From Actinomycetota bacterium (GTDB lineage Bacteria > Actinomycetota > Actinomycetes > Nanopelagicales > Nanopelagicaceae): 7,359 bases of DNA. The notes under the pieces were generated by a model. That model saw only the letters and a program-made list of their open reading frames with translations, did not search any database and was not told where the DNA came from. The translations under genes were made by a program, and so were the position numbers. The DNA is taken from the NCBI GenBank assembly GCA_010028225.1, contig RGOY01000059.1, positions 1 to 7,359 of the forward strand, read 5' to 3'. Below are positions 1 to 6,123 of the stretch, piece by piece; positions within the stretch are counted from its first letter, which is position 1; each line of letters starts with the position of its first letter.

Positions 1-141
1 CAACCATTGATGTCTGGAATGCGATCGTCTCTAGACGATGCTCGACCAGAGACTGTCTCTGCTCTAGAAGAAATTGCAAGAGATGTTATTGATCAAAATA
101 ATGAAGCCCTTGATCAAATCTGCTCACTAATCAACTCGTAA
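1..141 (+). CDS. 3' end of an unidentified protein (partial, 46 residues visible)
   Basis: The frame is open from the first base and ends at TAA 139-141. The 46 visible residues end in EEIARDVIDQNNEALDQIC followed by SLINS, which reads as an acidic amphipathic helix typical of the C-terminus of a soluble protein. The start and most of the gene lie outside the window. I do not recognise a family and give no function. It converges on the secreted-protein gene on the other strand, leaving only 15 bases between the two stop codons and no obvious terminator hairpin. Two perfect inverted repeats (24-39 and 47-61) fall inside this coding end. That the frame is coding is inferred from its openness, its amino-acid make-up and the snug fit with the neighbour. 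Confidence 0.6.
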   Translation, partial: QPLMSGMRSSLDDARPETVSALEEIARDVIDQNNEALDQICSLINS

Positions 142-156
142 CATAGGCCATTCAGA

Positions 157-1722
157 TCAGACCTTGGTCCAGCCAGAAGGGCATTTTGGCACCGCCGTAA
201 TAAACTTCTTCGTAACCTTTCCCTTTTTACATTTGACGGTGTAGTTAGCTCCTTGTTTCTTGGCCTTTGGGTCCGTCGAAGATCCCTGCGATGACCCTTG
301 AGCAGAACTACTCTGTCGCGTTCCGGTTAGCTTCACTTTTAGCGTTGGTCTCGAGAAAGAAAAACCGTATGCGCCCAAGTGGAGCCATCCATCTTTCTCA
401 TTGAGAAATGTCGTTTCTATGCGTTTTTCACTTCCAGCATCATCAACGACCGAGACAGATGCAGAAAGTGGTGCGTTAGTGAAACGATAGAGACACCTGG
501 CCACATCAGAACGAATAAGAAGATCATAGGTACCGACATTGAGACTCTTGCCGTCAGGACGAAAGTGAAGGCCACCGACTTTGTAATTGAGGAAATCATT
601 AACAAAATCTGGTGCGCCGGGAGAGTAGACCGCAGCATTTGTAGTAACGAGCCCTATGAGTCGGGTCTTATCGTTAAAACACTCATTGCTTTGACGTCCA
701 CCTACCGTGGAAAACGCCCATGAAGTGTGCTCGCCCGTTGCGGTATCTTTCATAACTCCCGCAAGTTGCTTGATCCACTCTAGAGCAATGGGGTTTCCCG
801 CATTCACTGAATTCCAAATCTCACCTTGGCGCAGGAAGAAGCTCGGATCGGGCAGGGAGTCGAATTGCTCCTTCGTTAGTAAAACGTTGACCTCAGGAAC
901 GACTACTGGCTCAGCCTCTACTTTGATTCGATTCAACTTTGAGTCGATTGAAGTTATCTCAATAGCTGCATTCTTCAACCGTCCATTTAGCCACCCTGTC
1001 ACTGCACTGGGAAGACGAAGTGTCAGCGCAACTCTCTGCTTTTCAAGAAAATCAACCCGTTTGGCACAGATTTCTTTCAACTTGAACGATGTGCACGAAT
1101 CATCGCTCTGTCCTTGCACACTCTTTGCCTCTGTAAAAGGTTCAACGATTGCGGTCACATCAAACAAAAAGAGGTCCTTGGACTTGCCACTCTTAAAAGC
1201 ATCGACAAGAACTTTGACCGCATAGGCATCACTCCCGCCGCTGTGCTTGACGCCAGGTACGGTCCACCGTGAAGCCGTGACAGCCTTGGGTAGCCCTCGC
1301 TCAGAAGCGGCATCAAAAGTTTTTCCATCTACTAGCCCCACATAATCACCTTTGACGAGTGGACCGCCTACGCCATCAGAAATTGCTAGAGATTCGATGC
1401 AATAGCTTGTGGCCTCGGCGCTACAAAGAGGGAGATAGATTCGTAGCGAATAAGCAGTCTCCACGTTAGTGCAATCGCCGCTTATGTATGTATCGCAACT
1501 CTTTCTAGTCTGCCGCCAATCTGTCTCCTGGTTATTGATGATCTTTTGAACCACGTCTTCGGGCATAGCGCTCACTTCTGACCCACTACCGGCACCTTCT
1601 GCAAATGAATCGACAATCATGTGTCGATACTCGGTATTTGCCGCATTCGAAGTAACTGTCATAGAGACGGCCAAAACCAAGGTAAGAAAAATGAACAATG
1701 GTGCGGTCAGTTTTTTCATCAC
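157..1722 (-). CDS. Secreted cysteine-rich protein of unknown function with a two-cysteine C-terminal tail
   Basis: A 521-residue protein. Residues 1-28 form a clear Sec signal peptide: MMKK, then a hydrophobic core (LFIFLTLVLAVSMTV), then a likely cut after SNA or SNAA. The mature part has ten cysteines, an even number, several in close pairs (about residues 76/84, 100/108 and 212/220), as expected for disulfides outside the membrane. The composition suggests mostly beta structure. A Ser/Gln-rich linker (about 475-490) leads to a tail of about 28 residues with two cysteines, KCKKGKVTKK then PKCPSGW. I associate such tails with secreted proteins of freshwater actinobacteria, but do not know their job. 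The ORF begins with GTG at 1722, followed directly by ATG at 1719. The AGGAG at 1732-1736 is 9 bases from the GTG and 12 from the ATG, so GTG is slightly favoured. It lies 78 bases behind the peroxidase-like gene and may be read with it. No enzyme motif is recognised. Confidence 0.85.
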   Translation of the reverse strand: MMKKLTAPLFIFLTLVLAVSMTVTSNAANTEYRHMIVDSFAEGAGSGSEVSAMPEDVVQKIINNQETDWRQTRKSCDTYISGDCTNVETAYSLRIYLPLCSAEATSYCIESLAISDGVGGPLVKGDYVGLVDGKTFDAASERGLPKAVTASRWTVPGVKHSGGSDAYAVKVLVDAFKSGKSKDLFLFDVTAIVEPFTEAKSVQGQSDDSCTSFKLKEICAKRVDFLEKQRVALTLRLPSAVTGWLNGRLKNAAIEITSIDSKLNRIKVEAEPVVVPEVNVLLTKEQFDSLPDPSFFLRQGEIWNSVNAGNPIALEWIKQLAGVMKDTATGEHTSWAFSTVGGRQSNECFNDKTRLIGLVTTNAAVYSPGAPDFVNDFLNYKVGGLHFRPDGKSLNVGTYDLLIRSDVARCLYRFTNAPLSASVSVVDDAGSEKRIETTFLNEKDGWLHLGAYGFSFSRPTLKVKLTGTRQSSSAQGSSQGSSTDPKAKKQGANYTVKCKKGKVTKKFITAVPKCPSGWTKV

Positions 1723-1731
1723 AGCCAGATT

Positions 1732-1736
1732 CTCCT
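1732..1736 (-). promoter_or_regulatory. Ribosome binding site of the secreted cysteine-rich protein
   Basis: CTCCT on the plus strand reads AGGAG on the coding strand. It is 9 bases before GTG 1722 and 12 before ATG 1719, so it favours the GTG as start. A TATAGA -10-like box lies just upstream on the coding strand (about 1740-1745) without a convincing -35, so a separate promoter for this gene is possible but weak. Confidence 0.6.
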
Positions 1737-1800
1737 ACGTCTATAGGGACTAGACAATCACCCTCAGAACATTTCCCACGTGAGAGTCTCTCTAAATGCC

Positions 1801-2379
1801 TTACATGGCAGGTGATCTGCCTAGAGTTTCACCTTCTGTGGAACAGCCGAGCCCTAAGACGACGCGATTGACATAGGCGAAGTAAGAAGTAACTTGATTG
1901 ATTTCTAAGATCTCACCATCACTCCATCCTGATTGACGCAATTCCTCGATCCATGAAACATCGGAATTACCCGGTTCTAAGGAAAGCCGTGATGCATAGC
2001 GCAGAGCAGCTTTCTCTTTAAGGGAGAGAGGAAGCTCATCTATATCGCCCGAGAGAAGCCCACTTTTAATGTCAGTAGCACGAATTCGATCGCCAAAAGC
2101 ACGTGACATTCCCTCAAAATGATGATTGAGACAGTATTGACATGAATTAATTGATGAAACGAGAACACCAATAGCTTCAAGAAGCCACCGTGGAACTTCA
2201 TTGTCGGGATGATGTAGTACTGATTGATAGAGAGAAAGATGAGAAGACATTGTTGCTGGTCGCAGTGAGTGAACTTTCATCACCTGATCAACTCCACCAT
2301 GTGTCTTCTTCAAACTTGCGTAAATGGCCGCCAGTTCTCCATCCGCGCTCTCAGGTTCAATGGTTTCGATCCAAGACAT
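1801..2379 (-). CDS. AhpD-like (carboxymuconolactone decarboxylase family) peroxidase-related protein
   Basis: A 192-residue, all-helical soluble protein of the AhpD/CMD superfamily, closest in style to the 'uncharacterized peroxidase-related enzyme' group. The AhpD active-site pattern is complete: Glu68, Cys80, Cys83 and His87. This is the same spacing (12, 3, 4) as Glu118-Cys130-Cys133-His137 of Mycobacterium tuberculosis AhpD. The core reads NSCQYCLNHH, so the His between the cysteines in M. tuberculosis AhpD is Tyr82 here. The family uses the CxxC pair for thiol-dependent reduction of peroxides, but the substrate of this subgroup is unsettled, so a role in oxidant defence is an inference. 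Length fits the family (about 180-200). ATG at 2379 has a strong AGGAGG 8 bases upstream, which fixes the start. It diverges from the small membrane-protein gene and precedes the secreted-protein gene by 78 bases. Confidence 0.9.
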   Translation of the reverse strand: MSWIETIEPESADGELAAIYASLKKTHGGVDQVMKVHSLRPATMSSHLSLYQSVLHHPDNEVPRWLLEAIGVLVSSINSCQYCLNHHFEGMSRAFGDRIRATDIKSGLLSGDIDELPLSLKEKAALRYASRLSLEPGNSDVSWIEELRQSGWSDGEILEINQVTSYFAYVNRVVLGLGCSTEGETLGRSPAM

Positions 2380-2387
2380 ATCTCTTG

Positions 2388-2393
2388 CCTCCT
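2388..2393 (-). promoter_or_regulatory. Strong Shine-Dalgarno of the AhpD-like gene
   Basis: CCTCCT on the plus strand gives AGGAGG on the coding strand, 8 bases before the ATG at 2379. It is the best ribosome binding site in the window and decides the start of the AhpD-like gene. Confidence 0.85.
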
Positions 2394-2442
2394 ACAGATT
2401 TTCTTGCCTCACTATCGACTAATGATCACAACAGTCGGAGTG

Positions 2443-2460
2443 TCACCTTTGCTCAGGTGA
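2443..2460. repeat. Inverted repeat in the divergent gap (6-bp arms, 6-base loop)
   Basis: TCACCT and AGGTGA are perfect inverse copies separated by TTGCTC. The repeat sits in the 113-base gap between the AhpD-like gene and the divergent membrane-protein gene, the place where a repressor or activator of either could bind. The symmetry is visible in the sequence. A regulatory role is only inferred from position, and arms this short arise by chance fairly often. Confidence 0.35.
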
Positions 2461-2480
2461 AGTCAGCCTATTCCTACCGC

Positions 2481-2486
2481 TACCCT
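2481..2486 (+). promoter_or_regulatory. Candidate -10 box for a leaderless transcript of the small membrane protein
   Basis: TACCCT fits the TAnnnT form of actinobacterial -10 boxes and is 6 bases from ATG 2493. A transcript starting at or next to the A of that ATG would have no leader, which would explain the absence of a Shine-Dalgarno there. The -35 region (GTGAAG-like, about 2457-2463) is weak. Confidence 0.35.
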
Positions 2487-2492
2487 CTCCTC

Positions 2493-2738
2493 ATGCATCC
2501 GCTCACCCCGCTCCGATGGATGAGTTATATGTTGATTGCCCTAGGTTTGATCAATTGGCGTTACCAATCGGCAGAGAGCACTGGTGCTAGAAACTCACTG
2601 ATAATTATTGCGATAGGTGCCATTCTCGTCGCCTTGCTTTTCCTTCCAATGACGCAAAAAATCTTTTCAAATCGAATAGTGAAAGTCATCAGCTGGATGG
2701 TGGTTTCTGGAGCGGTTCTCTTCGCCATCTTGAATTAA
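2493..2738 (+). CDS. Small three-helix membrane protein of unknown function
   Basis: An 81-residue protein with three hydrophobic segments: about residues 9-22 (short), 35-53 (SLIIIAIGAILVALLFLPM) and 62-80 (IVKVISWMVVSGAVLFAIL). Short loops carry a few basic residues (QKIFSNR). I recognise no family. The open frame extends upstream to 2190, but that part is antisense to the AhpD-like gene and not membrane-like, so I place the start at ATG 2493. GTG 2457, ATG 2520 and ATG 2529 are alternatives. None has a convincing Shine-Dalgarno, and ATG 2493 has a TACCCT box at leaderless distance. The stop is 9 bases before the DnaX-tail-like gene, so the two are almost surely co-transcribed. Confidence 0.65.
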   Translation: MHPLTPLRWMSYMLIALGLINWRYQSAESTGARNSLIIIAIGAILVALLFLPMTQKIFSNRIVKVISWMVVSGAVLFAILN

Positions 2739-2747
2739 GAGTTTAAA

Positions 2748-3008
2748 ATGAATCTGAGTGATTTGAAGAGTCAATGGAACCAGGTGCTCGATGAAGTCGA
2801 GCGCATCAATAGGGTTGCCTGGCTTGCTTACTTTGATGCGCGCTTGGCAAAACTTGAAGGGGGCAAGCTCTATCTCGACTTCTCCGATCCTGCGAAACTC
2901 GCTGGTGGACATGATTACGCAAACGCGAGAAAGCCCGAACTTCGCTCAGTTGTCGAGGGAGCAATCAAGTCAGTAACGGGCGAAAGCCTGGAGGTCATTG
3001 ATGCGTAA
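2748..3008 (+). CDS. Free-standing small protein resembling the C-terminal domain of actinobacterial DnaX (gamma/tau)
   Basis: An 86-residue soluble protein with no signal peptide or membrane segment. Its pattern of a Trp at 10, VLDEV at 13-17, NRVAW at 21-25, LEGGKLYLDF at 36-45, ELRSVVEGAI at 64-73 and a final VTGESLEVID matches the order I recall for the C-terminal region of actinobacterial DNA polymerase III gamma/tau (W..VL..V...R..W..., an 'L.GG.L.L.F' beta pair, then LR.A...V.G...V). The resemblance is judged by eye. DnaX tau tails bind the polymerase core or helicase within a much larger ATPase, and no AAA+ part is present here, so this cannot be a clamp loader subunit as such. It starts at ATG 2748, 9 bases after the membrane-protein stop, with a modest AAGAG upstream. 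Its last 8 bases (ATGCGTAA) overlap the lysozyme start, which suggests translational coupling. Function unknown. Confidence 0.75.
   Translation: MNLSDLKSQWNQVLDEVERINRVAWLAYFDARLAKLEGGKLYLDFSDPAKLAGGHDYANARKPELRSVVEGAIKSVTGESLEVIDA
2990..2994 (+). promoter_or_regulatory. Ribosome binding site of the GH25 lysozyme, inside the previous gene
   Basis: GGAGG ends 6 bases before ATG 3001 and lies within the last codons of the DnaX-tail-like gene. It selects ATG 3001 over the in-frame TTG at 2998 and supports coupled translation of the two overlapping genes. Confidence 0.75.
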
Positions 3009-4146
3009 CTCTCTCTCCAGATTTCGAAAGTCAATAACACTCATCGTTGCCGTTTTGATCATGAGTCTTGTGCCACCATCACATTCGCATGGCGCTAATA
3101 GCTCAACTTTCTTCGCTGTCCAAACACCAAGCGTAAGAGAGCCACTCCTCTCCTTCCATGGAGTGGTGAGTCCTGCTACACCAGGTGTAACGATAAGAAT
3201 CTTGCAGCGAGTCGGTGATAAGTGGGAACCAACCGGCATAACTACCAAAACCACCAATCTTGGAACATGGAAGGTTCGAGGGAGCTTCGATTCTGTCGAT
3301 AGCGAAGTTGGTTTCCGAGCAGAGGTAGTCACTGCTTCCAATTCATTCACCACGACCTCTCGAAAATTAGTCATTAATCCTGTTGCAACTCCTGAAGATC
3401 CAAATTTCTCGCTTATATCCCAAAGTGGCCCAGGGTCGAGGATCTATGGCGCTGACATCAGTCGGTGGCAACATCCGAAGGACAAACCCATTAACTTCGA
3501 GAAGATGTTTCGCGCAGGAATGCGTTTTGTGATGATAAAGGCTTCAGATACTAGGGATGATTCTGATGCGCTTGCCCGTAAATATCTCGTGATGGACCGT
3601 CATGCTGCCCAATCTGCTGGTCTTTATACAGGTTTCTATCACTATGCGACTCTGCCCAACACAGAGAGTAAGAAGGTGTTAATCGCTGATGCGAAAGCAC
3701 AGGCTCAACAAGCCATCTGGCGACTTGCCTCTGTCGGTGGTTACACCGAGTTAGATCTTCCTTATGCCCTTGATCTTGAGAATAACTGCGTCCGTTACGT
3801 CAACAAGAGATGCACGAAGTTCTCGTCTAAGCGCGCTAACACTCTATGGGCAGAGACCTGGTTAGAGACTGTTTACCAAAAGACGGGTCGAAAACCTTTC
3901 CTTTACTCCTACCCTGCTTTCTTGGAGCGAGCTCTTAATCGGAGTCCGAAACTTCGGTCCTACCCGCTCTGGCTCTCACACTTTGGAATCAATCCGGCTA
4001 AACCGAGTGCCGAACCTGGAAAGAAAGTAGTTGGCTGTTTTGTCCACTCTTGGACCACTTCTGACTGCAAATCTCTCTGGCAAATCTGGCAATTCTCCTC
4101 ATGCGGAATTGCACCAAAATACGGAGTTCCTGGATCCACGAAGTGA
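3001..4146 (+). CDS. Secreted GH25 lysozyme (N-acetylmuramidase), main part, ends early at a frameshift
   Basis: A 381-residue reading frame as it stands. Residues 1-32 are a signal peptide (basic N-end, core ITLIVAVLIMSLV). About 35-128 form a beta-rich Ig-like domain (REPLLSFHGVVSPATPGV ... GTWKVRG). About 147-385 are a GH25 lysozyme domain, which cuts the MurNAc-beta-1,4-GlcNAc bond of peptidoglycan. Family signs are YGADISRWQ (Asp152), FVMIKASD, GFYHYA, ALDLEN (Asp258 and catalytic Glu260), PFLYSYP, LWLSHFG and IWQFSS. GH25 domains usually end in a phrase such as 'VDLNRFNG'. Here the frame hits TGA at 4144 just before it, while the overlapping frame reads EVKRFNGEP. One base therefore seems to be missing near 4138-4143. 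Because the catalytic residues are all upstream, the short product might fold, but it lacks the last barrel strand and the C-terminal domain. It overlaps the upstream gene by 8 bases. Confidence 0.88.
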   Translation: MRNSLSRFRKSITLIVAVLIMSLVPPSHSHGANSSTFFAVQTPSVREPLLSFHGVVSPATPGVTIRILQRVGDKWEPTGITTKTTNLGTWKVRGSFDSVDSEVGFRAEVVTASNSFTTTSRKLVINPVATPEDPNFSLISQSGPGSRIYGADISRWQHPKDKPINFEKMFRAGMRFVMIKASDTRDDSDALARKYLVMDRHAAQSAGLYTGFYHYATLPNTESKKVLIADAKAQAQQAIWRLASVGGYTELDLPYALDLENNCVRYVNKRCTKFSSKRANTLWAETWLETVYQKTGRKPFLYSYPAFLERALNRSPKLRSYPLWLSHFGINPAKPSAEPGKKVVGCFVHSWTTSDCKSLWQIWQFSSCGIAPKYGVPGSTK

Positions 4147-4472
4147 AACGTTTCAACGGCGAACCCGTTGTCACTGGATCAGTTGAACTCGCACTCTCAC
4201 CTAGCGAAGACTCTGCTACAGCCTTGATGTTTCAACAAACGACTAATCGTGATGCAAGTGGCCTCTTCTCGCTATCGGTTAAGGGCCTACCTGCTGGAAG
4301 TTACAGTGGAGAAGTTATCTTCAAGGATCCAACAAAGACCCACGCCTCAATCTCAACTCCGGTCACTTTCTCCCTACTACAGGGACCTGAGATAACCCCA
4401 CGACCAAAACCAACAAAGAGTGCGCCAACAAATCCAACTCTCTCAGGGTGCCGCAAACAGATCAAGATGTAA
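4140..4472 (+). pseudogene. Frameshifted C-terminal part of the GH25 lysozyme (beta domain plus Pro-rich tail)
   Basis: This continues the lysozyme in the -1 frame, from EVKRFNGEP (the expected end of the GH25 barrel) to TAA 4470-4472. It holds a beta-rich domain of the Ig/carboxypeptidase-regulatory type (TGSVELALS, TTNRDASGLFSLSVKGLPAG, VTFSLLQG), then a Pro/Thr/Lys tail ending in CRKQIKM. The frame has an ATG at 4101, but this lies inside the lysozyme and has no ribosome binding site (the bases before it are pyrimidine-rich), so separate translation is unlikely. With one base restored, the whole gene 3001-4472 encodes about 490 residues. The 110 open codons after the break argue for a sequencing error or a very recent mutation. 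No classic slippery heptamer is present, which argues against programmed frameshifting. The last 11 bases overlap the 3' end of glpD on the other strand. Confidence 0.75.
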
Positions 4473-6111
4473 GCAAGGCTGCTCTCTCGGCCTTTACATG
4501 GTTCTTGAATTCTTCGATCTGCTTCTTCTTTTCCGTTCCACTCCATCCAAGATGCTTCGCAAGTATCTCGGCGATATCTTTCGCCACGCCCAAGCCATGA
4601 TCATCACTCTCGAATGAAATCCGGGTGCGACGATCAATGATGTCAATGAGGTTTCTCGCCCCTTCAAACTCGACCGCATAAACTGCTTCGACCTTGAGAT
4701 ATTCAAGATTCGGATTCAGTTTGGAACTCAACTCCGGTTTTTTTCGAGTCAATTCCAACAGAGTCACAATCTCACTTCCATAACGATCAAGTAAATGTCG
4801 AATTGCTTGCTCTGAGAGTGCATACTCACTTGCTAAAAGAGAGACCTTATTCGTCAGTGCAAAATATCCATCGGCACCGAGAAGCGGCAACTGCGCAGTG
4901 CTTGATTCAGGGACTATTCGTCGCAACTCAGCACTTGCCACATCAACAGCATCTTCTGCCATAACGCGATAGGTGGTGTATTTCCCTCCAGCGATGCTGA
5001 CAAAACCTGGAGCGGGGCGATCGACGATGTGCTCTCTTGACAACTTCGTGGTTGGTGAATCCGGTGCGGATGAAATCAGAGGACGTAAACCGGCATAAAC
5101 GCCAATCACATCACTTCGTCTCAACCTTGGAGTTAAGACGCGATTAGCTTGAGCCAAAATGTAATCAACATCAGACTTCGAAGCCACCGGCGTCCCAGGA
5201 TCATCTCGGTATTCAGTATCGGTGGTACCAACTATCCATTTACCGAACCAGGGAATGATGAAGAGAACAGAGAGTGGTGTCTTGATGATGACTCCACTTT
5301 CAGAGGAGATCGCATCACCAGGAACGACAATATGCGCACCCTTACTCATGCGAACTTCGTATCCTGGTTTCAATCCAAATTTCTCATAGAGTGGAGAAGT
5401 CCAAACACCTCCGGCAAGAACTGTTACCTTGGCTTTGACCGCGAACGCTCGGCCTCCTTGCGGCTTGACCTTTACCCCAACAACGCGCTTGCCGTCGCGA
5501 ATTAGTTCCGTCGCCTCGGTATAAGTTGCGATTCTGGCGCCATAGCGCTTTGCTGTTCTAGCAATCATCATCGTGTGACGGGCGTCATCGACTTGAGCAT
5601 CGAAGTATTGAATCCCTCCAGTGATGATGTCAGCCCTAAGACTTGGGGCAACTTTTGCCACTCGCTTCTGATCAAGATGTTTATGCCATGGAAGCGCTCG
5701 CTTGAATCCCCGTAACAAATCATAAAGAGCAAGACCCGCGCCAACATAAGTGCGCTCGCGAAACTTCTCAGTCAGCGGAAATAAAAAACTTACTGGCTTT
5801 ACTAAGTGCGGCGCGAGAGTTGTTACCATCATTTCGCGTTCACGTAACGCTTCTTTCACTAACTTGAAGTCATATTGCTCGAGATAACGAAGGCCACCGT
5901 GGATTAACTTTGATGAACGCGATGAGGTGCCGGAGGCTAAGTCACCCGCTTCGATGAGTGCGACCTTCAGGCCACGACTAGCACCATCAAGCGCTACCCC
6001 TGCCCCAGTGACTCCCCCGCCAATCACGAGGAGATCGAATACCTCGGTCTTGAGGCTCGCTAAATCTTCTTCGCGTTGTTGATTATTGAGGGCTGAATCA
6101 AGGAGCGCCAC
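4462..6111 (-). CDS. glpD: Aerobic FAD-dependent glycerol-3-phosphate dehydrogenase
   Basis: 549 residues from GTG 6111. It oxidises sn-glycerol 3-phosphate to dihydroxyacetone phosphate on the inner face of the membrane and reduces FAD, then quinone. Residues 24-54 are the dinucleotide-binding start FDLLVIGGGVTGAGVALD (Gly31-x-Gly33-x-x-Gly36, ending at Glu54). Family signature SSKLIHGGLRYLEQYDF is at about 66-82, followed by ALREREMM. Further landmarks are GTTDTEYRDDPGTPV, GVYAGLRPLIS and SIAGGKYTTYRVMAEDAVD, and then the helical C-terminal domain (about 390-520). Length and order are normal and complete. The frame extends to TTG 6156, but homologues start near MALLDSALNN, there is no Shine-Dalgarno for either start, and TATCCT lies 6 bases from GTG 6111, so a leaderless GTG start is preferred. 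With TTG it would overlap glpK by 27 bases. It is divergent from glpK, and its 3' end overlaps the lysozyme remnant by 11 bases. Confidence 0.95.
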   Translation of the reverse strand: MALLDSALNNQQREEDLASLKTEVFDLLVIGGGVTGAGVALDGASRGLKVALIEAGDLASGTSSRSSKLIHGGLRYLEQYDFKLVKEALREREMMVTTLAPHLVKPVSFLFPLTEKFRERTYVGAGLALYDLLRGFKRALPWHKHLDQKRVAKVAPSLRADIITGGIQYFDAQVDDARHTMMIARTAKRYGARIATYTEATELIRDGKRVVGVKVKPQGGRAFAVKAKVTVLAGGVWTSPLYEKFGLKPGYEVRMSKGAHIVVPGDAISSESGVIIKTPLSVLFIIPWFGKWIVGTTDTEYRDDPGTPVASKSDVDYILAQANRVLTPRLRRSDVIGVYAGLRPLISSAPDSPTTKLSREHIVDRPAPGFVSIAGGKYTTYRVMAEDAVDVASAELRRIVPESSTAQLPLLGADGYFALTNKVSLLASEYALSEQAIRHLLDRYGSEIVTLLELTRKKPELSSKLNPNLEYLKVEAVYAVEFEGARNLIDIIDRRTRISFESDDHGLGVAKDIAEILAKHLGWSGTEKKKQIEEFKNHVKAERAALLTS

Positions 6112-6116
6112 AGCCT

Positions 6117-6122
6117 TAGGAT
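6117..6122 (+). promoter_or_regulatory. Candidate -10 box of glpK
   Basis: TAGGAT is followed by 7 bases and then ATG 6130, the right distance for a transcript starting at the A of the start codon (leaderless). A weak -35 (CTGAAT, 6093-6098) is 18 bases upstream and falls inside glpD. The same bases contain AGGA, 8 bases before the ATG, so they could instead act as a Shine-Dalgarno on a longer transcript. Confidence 0.45.
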
Positions 6123-6123
6123 A
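6118..6123 (-). promoter_or_regulatory. Candidate -10 box of glpD, overlapping that of glpK
   Basis: AGGATA on the plus strand reads TATCCT on the minus strand, followed by 6 bases and then GTG 6111, again at leaderless distance. Five of its six base pairs are shared with the glpK -10 on the opposite strand. No good -35 is visible. The glpD start has no usable Shine-Dalgarno (the nearest AAGG is only 2 bases away). Confidence 0.45.

Noticed and set aside
379..1225. Plus-strand open frames of 114 and 172 codons (379-723, 707-1225)
   Set aside because: They are antisense to the secreted protein, have no ribosome binding site, and lack protein-like composition. The minus-strand frame has a signal peptide and paired cysteines.
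1777..1793. CACGTG and GAGAGTCTCTC palindromes upstream of the secreted-protein gene
   Set aside because: Both are short enough to be expected by chance, and neither is placed against a convincing promoter.
2190..2492. Upstream extension of the small membrane-protein frame
   Set aside because: It runs antisense to the AhpD-like gene, whose active-site motif and Shine-Dalgarno are clear. The extension has no membrane-protein character.
2970..3374. Minus-strand frame of 134 codons
   Set aside because: It is antisense to the signal peptide and Ig-like region of the lysozyme, with no ribosome binding site and no recognisable motif.
4101..4142. ATG 4101 as start of an independent 123-residue gene
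   Set aside because: No ribosome binding site precedes it. The first residues are out-of-frame lysozyme sequence, and real homology begins only at EVKRFNGEP.
4738..4744. Run of seven A on the glpD strand, in the phase of a -1 slippery site
   Set aside because: It encodes RKKP within an intact glpD. A -1 shift would end soon after, and nothing suggests that slippage is used.
5149..5505. Plus-strand frame of 118 codons inside glpD
   Set aside because: It is a shadow of glpD, which is complete and well conserved on the minus strand.
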